Made by a program: the position numbers and the translations under genes. The notes beneath the pieces were generated by a model that was not told the DNA's origin, did not search any database, and saw only the letters and a program-made list of their open reading frames with translations. A stretch of DNA of 7,815 nt from Actinomycetota bacterium (lineage in GTDB: Bacteria; Actinomycetota; Actinomycetes; S36-B12): assembly GCA_003506065.1 (NCBI GenBank), contig DNXA01000012.1, positions 1 to 7,815 on the forward strand, in the 5' to 3' direction. Shown one piece after another: positions 4,128 through 7,815 of the stretch (the stretch's first letter is position 1; the number at the start of each line of letters is the position of its first letter).

Positions 4128-5713
4128 CGCTGCACCTTATGTCCTGTTCGCCGTCGTTTCATCATCGATGTGAGTCCCATAAAGAGGGTGATTCCAAGGC
4201 TAGCCAACGCCCAGATTCCCGCGAGCGGGCGCCCAAGACTGGCACTTGGGTTCTGTGCCCCCCGCAATGCCACTTCCTCCACGGCACTGCCTACCTCCCC
4301 TTCGGGTATTTGCCGCACCACTGACCCGTCAGGAGCGATGAATGCGCTGATGCCCGTGGTAGCGGCCACCACCACGCTCCTGCCAGTCTCCAGGGCGCGG
4401 AATCTCTCGATTTCCAACTGCTGACTGGGCTGGGAAGTGCCTGCATAGGTCGCATTGTTGGTTTGCACCGTGAGCACCCTTGCTCCGCCGTCTATGAGCG
4501 GATTGATCACGCTGTTGTAGGCGATCTCAAAGCAGATGACATCGCCGATGGCAAGTCCATTGACATTGAACAGACCGGGCTCGTCCCCCGCAGCGAAATC
4601 GCGAGTGATCCGGGCGAAGCGATCAATGAGGGGAGCTATCGCCGACCGGAACGGGATGTATTCCCCAAAGGGCACCGGATGTGTCTTGCTGTATGCCCAG
4701 ACGGGACCTGCCACGGGATCCCACAGAATCCCTTGGTTCCAAACCGAATTCGGGTCCCCTGGAACATTTACGATGGCACCGACGAGTACCGGGGTGTTGA
4801 TGGCTCGCACGCTTGTGCCAATCGCGGCAGCAGCAGTTGCATCGATATTTGGATCCAGGTCGGAGGCATTCTCAGGCCACAGGACAAGGTCGGGCTTGGA
4901 TTGGTCACCGCGGGCGATTTCGGCCGCCAGCAGCATCGTGTGTCGAACATGGTTGTCGAGCACAGTGCGACGCACATCCATAGCGCCCAGCCCCGTCTGT
5001 GGCGTGCCGCCTTGGACCACAGCGATCCGCGCACTTTGCGTGCCGCCGATCAAATCGCCAGTGACCGGTGGAGTCATGAACATCGGCAGCACAACGATGG
5101 CCAGCGCCGTGGCGCCCCAACCCAGCGCCCCAGTCAGTTGCCCACGTCGCGCGGCTTGCACCAAGGCCACGAAGGCGCTCGCACACAGCACGAGTGCGCC
5201 ACTGGTGCCAAGAGCCCCGGTGAGCATCGATAGTCGACCGAAGGAGGTGTCCGCCTGAGCGAATGCAAGATTGCCCCAAGGAAAACCGCCAAAGGGGAAA
5301 CTGCCACGCAGCCATTCCTGGGCCACCCACATTCCGGCCACCCAGATCGGCCAGAAGGGCAGCCGGCTCAACACTGCGATACCTGCGCCCATGAGTGCGA
5401 AGTAGCACGCGCACACAAGTGACAGCAGAATCCAGGCGTCGATCCCCACCACTGTCAGCCAGTGCAGGAGCAGCAGGAAGAACACCGCGGCAGCGCCAAA
5501 AGTCAATCCGGCTGCGTGCCATATGCGTGCCTGCGCGACAACACCGATCAACAGGGCGACGGCCGGAAGCGCCAGCCAACCCATGCCTACCGGTGGGAAC
5601 GCCAGGCTCAGCAGTGCGCCACTGCTGACAGCACCCAGCGCCCTCAGCAGCAGTGCTAGGCGTGCGTGATGAGTCTTGGGGAGGAACTGCGGCTGAATCT
5701 GTCTAGTCGACAA
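4124..5713 (-). CDS. lnt: Apolipoprotein N-acyltransferase
   Basis: A 529-residue membrane enzyme that adds the third acyl chain to the N-terminal cysteine of lipoproteins after signal peptidase II cleavage. About seven hydrophobic segments fill residues 18-215, followed by a nitrilase-like catalytic domain (about 228-482) on the outer face and a final anchor at about 496-517. The Glu-Lys-Cys triad is present: Glu281 in LVLWPENAS, Lys343 in YSKTHPVPFGEYIP, and Cys394 in GDVICFEIAYN. FPFGGFPWGNLAFAQ at 139-153 is also characteristic. The start is a TTG, 11 bases inside the end of the peptidase gene, with no clear Shine-Dalgarno; no ATG occurs before residue 44, within the conserved N-terminal membrane region, so the TTG with translational coupling is the best choice. 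The 3' end overlaps the mannose synthase start by 4 bases. Activity probably depends on an N-terminal cysteine of exported lipoproteins, none of which is encoded here. Confidence 0.93.
   Translation of the reverse strand: MSTRQIQPQFLPKTHHARLALLLRALGAVSSGALLSLAFPPVGMGWLALPAVALLIGVVAQARIWHAAGLTFGAAAVFFLLLLHWLTVVGIDAWILLSLVCACYFALMGAGIAVLSRLPFWPIWVAGMWVAQEWLRGSFPFGGFPWGNLAFAQADTSFGRLSMLTGALGTSGALVLCASAFVALVQAARRGQLTGALGWGATALAIVVLPMFMTPPVTGDLIGGTQSARIAVVQGGTPQTGLGAMDVRRTVLDNHVRHTMLLAAEIARGDQSKPDLVLWPENASDLDPNIDATAAAAIGTSVRAINTPVLVGAIVNVPGDPNSVWNQGILWDPVAGPVWAYSKTHPVPFGEYIPFRSAIAPLIDRFARITRDFAAGDEPGLFNVNGLAIGDVICFEIAYNSVINPLIDGGARVLTVQTNNATYAGTSQPSQQLEIERFRALETGRSVVVAATTGISAFIAPDGSVVRQIPEGEVGSAVEEVALRGAQNPSASLGRPLAGIWALASLGITLFMGLTSMMKRRRTGHKVQR
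4134..4139 (-). promoter_or_regulatory. Shine-Dalgarno (AAGG) or internal -10 (TAAGGT) of the mannose synthase gene
   Basis: TAAGGT within the last codons of lnt lies exactly six bases before the GTG start, the same arrangement as before the Nudix gene (both share CATAAGGTG). Since lnt and this gene overlap by 4 bases, a ribosome-binding role for AAGG at seven bases spacing is the simpler reading; an internal leaderless promoter is possible. Confidence 0.4.
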
Positions 5714-6821
5714 TGACGAGTTCGCGAGTCTGGTTGTTCATTGATTCCACACCATGCTCCGTGCAGACGACGATGTCCTCGATGCGAGCACCGAATCGGC
5801 CCTGGTCGTAGAAGCCAGGCTCGATGCTGAACGCCATGCCTGGCTCCAGGATCAACTCATTGCCTTGCATGATGTACGGCTCCTCATGAGTCTGCATTCC
5901 AATGCCGTGACCCGTGCGATGGATGAACTGCTCCCCCAAGCCGGCTTCGGCAAGCCGATCGCGGGCCGCGCTGTCGATTGCCGCGCACGTGACACCTGGA
6001 GCTGCCAACGCTGATGCCTGCTGCTGTGCCTGAAACAGCTGTGCGTACTTCTCAAGGTATTCGGCTCCAGGGTCACCCACCGAGTACATGCGCGTGCAGT
6101 CACTGCAATAGCCGTCAGGCATCGTTCCACCGATGTCGACCACCACCGCATCGCCCTGCTGGATCACCCGGTCTGACAGATCGTGATGCGGGCTCGCGCC
6201 ATTGGGGCCAGCAGCCACGATGACGAAATCCACACTGACATGCCCTGCGGCAATGATGAGTTCAGCGATATCGCGTCCAACCTCGCGCTCGGTGCGACCA
6301 GCCCGCAGCAATCCGGGCACTTGCGCGTGCACGTGATCGATTGCCGCTCCAGCCCTGCGCAATGCAGCGATCTCGCGTTCGTCCTTGCGCATTCGGATCG
6401 GCTCAATGAGTGGGCCTGCGGCGCTCTGATCGACGCTTGGCATCGCATCGCGCATGCGCAGAACCTTCGAGGCCCACATGTGATCGTCGATTGCCACGTG
6501 CCGGGCTGCCGGGATGAGCCCGGCAACTCGACTGTAGGAGTTCTCGGTCTCCGTACAGCCAATGATGGGAATCCCCATGGCGGCAATCGGACTGACTAGA
6601 GCAGCTGGCACTTCAAGCGAGGGCACGACGATGACGGCATCACCATCGGTCGGCAGCACCAGGCATGTCAGGCGCTCAAGAGCCTTGGCGTCATAGCCAG
6701 TCAGATAGCGCAGATCAGCGCCAGGGGTCACGAGCACCGCATCGATGCCGGACTCTCGAGCTGCGGTTCGCACTCGCTCCATGCGCGAGGCGAAGTCGGC
6801 GGGGCCGAAAGCTGCTTCCAT
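5703..6821 (-). CDS. Xaa-Pro aminopeptidase/dipeptidase (M24 family)
   Basis: A 372-residue M24B metallopeptidase that cleaves peptides next to proline, probably in the cytoplasm because no signal peptide is seen. An N-terminal creatinase-like domain (about 1-140) carries ADLRYLTGYDAKA; the C-terminal pita-bread domain has all five di-metal ligands: Asp229 (VVVDIGG), Asp241 (YCSDCTR), His305 (HRTGHGIG), Glu334 (SIEPGFY) and Glu348 (ARIEDI). Length and order match PepQ/PepE-type enzymes. A GTG two codons upstream is also open, but I prefer the ATG because TAGATT sits exactly six bases before that GTG's end boundary, giving transcription start at the ATG, and no Shine-Dalgarno serves either. 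It is the first gene of the overlapping operon with lnt, ppm1 and fxsA. The divergent pairing with a 5'-3' exonuclease resembles pepE (Rv2089c) and Rv2090 in Mycobacterium tuberculosis. Aminopeptidase versus dipeptidase cannot be settled from sequence. Confidence 0.92.
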   Translation of the reverse strand: MEAAFGPADFASRMERVRTAARESGIDAVLVTPGADLRYLTGYDAKALERLTCLVLPTDGDAVIVVPSLEVPAALVSPIAAMGIPIIGCTETENSYSRVAGLIPAARHVAIDDHMWASKVLRMRDAMPSVDQSAAGPLIEPIRMRKDEREIAALRRAGAAIDHVHAQVPGLLRAGRTEREVGRDIAELIIAAGHVSVDFVIVAAGPNGASPHHDLSDRVIQQGDAVVVDIGGTMPDGYCSDCTRMYSVGDPGAEYLEKYAQLFQAQQQASALAAPGVTCAAIDSAARDRLAEAGLGEQFIHRTGHGIGMQTHEEPYIMQGNELILEPGMAFSIEPGFYDQGRFGARIEDIVVCTEHGVESMNNQTRELVIVD

Positions 6822-6827
6822 CAGCAC

Positions 6828-6833
6828 AATCTA
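6828..6833 (-). promoter_or_regulatory. Candidate -10 of a leaderless promoter for the peptidase-lnt-ppm1-fxsA operon
   Basis: TAGATT matches TANNNT; six bases (GTGCTG) separate it from the ATG at 6821, which would then be the transcript's first codon. No Shine-Dalgarno precedes either the ATG or the GTG. The -35 position shows no good TTGACA, as is common for actinobacterial promoters. Confidence 0.5.
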
Positions 6834-6871
6834 AGGCATCCGCCTTGACTCCTTGGGCATTCGAGATCTGT

Positions 6872-6877
6872 CACGAT
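6872..6877 (+). promoter_or_regulatory. Weak candidate -10 for the exonuclease gene
   Basis: CACGAT keeps the A at position two and the T at position six of TANNNT and lies exactly six bases before the ATG at 6884; no Shine-Dalgarno is present. TTGACT at 6845-6850 is a good -35 but 21 bases away, too far for a normal pair. Treat as tentative. Confidence 0.25.
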
Positions 6878-6883
6878 GCCCTC

Positions 6884-7815
6884 ATGAGTCAAGATGCTGT
6901 CATGAGCTCGGGTCCGACCCTGCTGCTTGACTCCGCTTCGCTGTACTACCGGAGCTTCTACGCCCTGCCCGACTCCATGAAGGCACCCGACGGCCGTCCG
7001 CATCAGGCGCTTCGGGGATTCCTGACCACTCTGGACGCCTTCTACCAGCGCTTGTCTCCCTCGGGCCTGGTTGCCTGCTGGGATGCAGATTGGCGCCCCG
7101 CATGGCGAGTGGACCTCATGCCTTCGTACAAAGCGCACCGTGTTGCCCGGTTCGCCGACGACGGCACTTGGCTTGAGGCAGAGCCGGAGGAACTCACCCC
7201 GCAGGCAGCAGCACTGGCGCAACTGCTGGACGCTGCTGGCATCGCGAGAGTTGGCGTCGATGGCTTTGAAGCCGATGACGTGCTCGCAAGTCTTGCCTCG
7301 CAGAGCCTCGGACCAAGCATCGTGATCTCTGGGGATCGAGATCTGGTGCAGCTGGTCGACGATGATGCCAAGACTCAGGTGTTCCTGGCTGTCAATGGTG
7401 GCATGCCCAAGTGGCCCCTGCTGGATGCCGCTGGCGTGCAGACAAGGTATGGAGTTCGGGCCGATCAGTACGTCGACCTGGCAATCATGCGTGGGGACCC
7501 ATCGGATGGAATTCCAGGAGTACCCGGCATTGGCGAGAAGACCGCTGCAGCGCTGCTCCGCGAGTACGACTCCCTGGACGGAATTCTTGAAGCTGCTGCG
7601 GGGCCGCCAAAATCCCCGTTGACTCCGCGAATCCAAGCCCTGTTGATCGAGCACGCGACGGCATTGGGAACTGCGCGCACTGTTGCCACAGCTGTTCGTG
7701 ATCTTCACTGTTCAGTGGACATGTCAATTCCGGCGCAGGCAAGGGATGGCGCCCAGATGAACGAGATTATTGAGCAATGGGGTCTGCGGCGATTCATCCC
7801 CGATTGGTTCCCGAG
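6884..7815 (+). CDS. Stand-alone 5'-3' exonuclease (PolA N-terminal domain-like), C-terminus beyond the window
   Basis: The first 310 residues of a 5' nuclease of the PIN/FEN superfamily, related to the N-terminal domain of DNA polymerase I and likely to remove RNA primers or flaps. Visible motifs: LLLDSASLYYRSFYA (residues 13-27, metal-binding Asp16); ACWDAD (64-69) and PSYKAHR (80-86); EADDVLASLA (129-138); SGDRDLVQLV (149-158); and the helix-3-turn-helix DNA-binding region MRGDPSDGIPGVPGIGEKT (202-220). Acidic metal ligands appear intact. The frame is open to the right edge; the product is already near the full length of many stand-alone members, so the gene probably ends soon, but a full PolA cannot be excluded from this window. 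The start could be ATG 6884 or the in-frame ATG at 6902; neither has a Shine-Dalgarno. It is divergent from the M24 peptidase across 62 bases. Confidence 0.9.
   Translation, partial: MSQDAVMSSGPTLLLDSASLYYRSFYALPDSMKAPDGRPHQALRGFLTTLDAFYQRLSPSGLVACWDADWRPAWRVDLMPSYKAHRVARFADDGTWLEAEPEELTPQAAALAQLLDAAGIARVGVDGFEADDVLASLASQSLGPSIVISGDRDLVQLVDDDAKTQVFLAVNGGMPKWPLLDAAGVQTRYGVRADQYVDLAIMRGDPSDGIPGVPGIGEKTAAALLREYDSLDGILEAAAGPPKSPLTPRIQALLIEHATALGTARTVATAVRDLHCSVDMSIPAQARDGAQMNEIIEQWGLRRFIPDWFP

Noticed and set aside
4463..5258. Two long plus-strand open frames (about 240-256 codons) opposite lnt.
   Set aside because: They are antisense to the fully conserved Lnt, which carries its catalytic triad; their translations have no domain, hydrophobic pattern or family resemblance, and long antisense frames are expected at this GC content.
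6821..7708. A 295-codon minus-strand frame opposite the exonuclease.
   Set aside because: The plus strand encodes all motifs of a PolA-type 5' nuclease; the opposite frame is low in recognisable structure, rich in Cys/Ser/Arg and would overlap the peptidase start.
1..7815. Search for mobile elements, CRISPR repeats, toxin-antitoxin pairs, defence genes, tRNA or rRNA.
   Set aside because: None seen. The genes are chromosomal housekeeping or common families, without repeats, target-site duplications or a local change in composition.

Overview
The window looks like ordinary chromosomal DNA from an actinobacterium (Actinomycetota) of moderately high GC. Three things support this: an intact rbpA (an RNA polymerase-binding protein found only in actinobacteria), the cluster of lnt, polyprenol-phosphate-mannose synthase and fxsA beside rbpA, and several probable leaderless starts with an actinobacterial -10 (TANNNT). 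I cannot name a genus. I see no insertion sequence, prophage, CRISPR array, tRNA or rRNA. The coding density is very high and no gap exceeds 160 bases.

Layout, left to right. (1) Bases 1-166, minus: the first 55 codons of a secreted protein with a signal peptide, running off the left edge and overlapping the gene before it. (2) 159-719, minus: a DUF1697 protein. (3) 814-1560, plus: a tandem VOC-fold (glyoxalase/dioxygenase superfamily) protein, divergent from DUF1697. (4) 1563-2114, minus: a Nudix hydrolase, tail to tail with the VOC gene with only 2 bases between them. (5) 2175-2378, plus: a 67-residue two-helix membrane protein, divergent from the Nudix gene. (6) 2379-2536: the longest gap, with a sigma-R/SigH-like promoter and inverted repeats, leading into (7) rbpA, 2537-2902. 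(8) 2899-6821, minus: a tightly overlapping four-gene operon, in transcription order Xaa-Pro peptidase, lnt, polyprenol monophosphomannose synthase, fxsA. (9) 6884 to the right edge, plus: a stand-alone PolA-type 5'-3' exonuclease, divergent from the peptidase and cut by the window end.

The operon has overlaps of 11, 4 and 4 bases, which suggests one transcript from a leaderless promoter just before the peptidase ATG. Lnt (lipoprotein N-acylation) and the mannosyl-phospho-polyprenol synthase are separate, translationally coupled proteins here; in Mycobacterium tuberculosis they are one fused polypeptide. Both act at the membrane, as does FxsA. rbpA converges on this operon and the stop codons of rbpA and fxsA overlap in TTAA. 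With no intergenic space, a perfect 21-bp-stem hairpin that probably terminates rbpA lies inside the fxsA coding sequence.

I did not find a clearly new system. The most notable signals are this coding-embedded palindrome, the stress-type promoter and alternative hairpins before rbpA, the repeated TANNNT-N6-start arrangement, and departures from family consensus in RbpA (CxC instead of CxxC) and in the Nudix box (Glu instead of Gly).
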